In this document: positions 63,891 through 64,000 of the stretch, piece after piece
Numbering within the stretch: position 1 is the first letter of the stretch
How the letters are laid out: each line of letters opens with the position of its first letter
From: Azospirillum lipoferum
GTDB taxonomy: Bacteria > Pseudomonadota > Alphaproteobacteria > Azospirillales > Azospirillaceae
Direction: 5' to 3'
Assembly: GCF_024170005.1 (NCBI RefSeq)
Contig: NZ_JALJXJ010000002.1
Coordinates: forward strand, 310,001-374,000
DNA: 64,000 nt
The notes under the pieces: generated by a model
The model's input: only the letters and a program-made list of their open reading frames with translations
The model's database searches: none
Told to the model about the DNA's origin: nothing
Translations under genes and position numbers: made by a program

Positions 63891-64000
63891 CTTTTGCCCT
63901 CACTTGAGTACGCTGGTATGGGGCAGATCATACCAAAAATGAAATCGGCTTCCATAAGGGGAACCACTAAATCTTGTGACAAATTGCAAGTTAAGGAAAT

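Overview
The window looks like chromosomal DNA from a GC-rich alphaproteobacterium of the Rhodospirillales, most probably Azospirillum or a close relative. This is inferred from gene content and order, not from a database search. The clues are a Caulobacter-type flagellar gene set (FliX divergent from FlgI, a SciP-type DUF1153 protein, FliL-FliM-DUF6468-MotE), a betB-betA-choX choline cluster, many PAS-containing signalling proteins and paired TRAP substrate-binding proteins. I saw no rRNA, tRNA, CRISPR array, transposase, integrase or phage module. Apart from one AT-richer glycosyltransferase gene and a 0.6-kb gene-poor stretch, base composition looks uniform.

Layout. 0.3-5.5 kb: a BON-domain protein with a huge low-complexity region, then a lone receiver, a STAS protein, a Sel1-repeat protein and a divergent RsbW-like kinase (a probable partner-switching module), followed by two small genes. 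5.5-10 kb: a response regulator and a PAS-rich hybrid histidine kinase in one operon. 10.3-12 kb: cupin, an unknown gene, ndk. 12-16.5 kb: choline uptake and oxidation to glycine betaine (betB, betA, choX) behind a BetI-like operator. 16.7-21.3 kb: ABC-F ATPase, ExoD, a PmtA-like methyltransferase, a VOC protein and a YdcF/ElyC-like protein. 21.4-28.7 kb: a housekeeping run rlpA, dacC-like, tmk, holB, metG, tatD and an MBL hydrolase, with several stop/start overlaps.

28.7-38.9 kb: TRAP substrate-binding protein 1; an opgC-like acyltransferase with two tandem secreted SGNH-fold proteins, the first of which has lost its catalytic residues; a YkgJ-type cysteine-cluster protein; a PAS-PAS-GGDEF-EAL protein with a degenerate GGDEF; recO and parC. 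39-55.5 kb: flagellar region. fliL-fliM-DUF6468-motE run leftward and flgF-flgG-flgA-flgH rightward. A group of small genes, an ATP-grasp enzyme and dksA come next. Then fliX lies opposite flgI-flgJ-flgN, followed by fliK-flgD and sciP. Three GG-N10-GC (sigma-54-like) promoters precede flgF, flgI and fliK. 55.6-64 kb: a TetR/MaoC divergon with a perfect 19-bp inverted repeat, a glycosyltransferase, TRAP substrate-binding protein 2, a 24-residue hydrophobic peptide gene, MTA phosphorylase, a rhomboid protease, an enoyl-CoA hydratase and a soluble PAS-PAS chemoreceptor.

The best candidate for an undescribed system is the opgC / pseudo-SGNH / SGNH operon (30.4-33.2 kb), probably concerned with acyl decoration of a periplasmic or surface glycan. 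Other unusual signals are a family of palindromes found at convergent gene junctions, a nested inverted repeat at 29958-30010, the hydrophobic peptide gene at 59465 and the twin TRAP proteins 29 kb apart.
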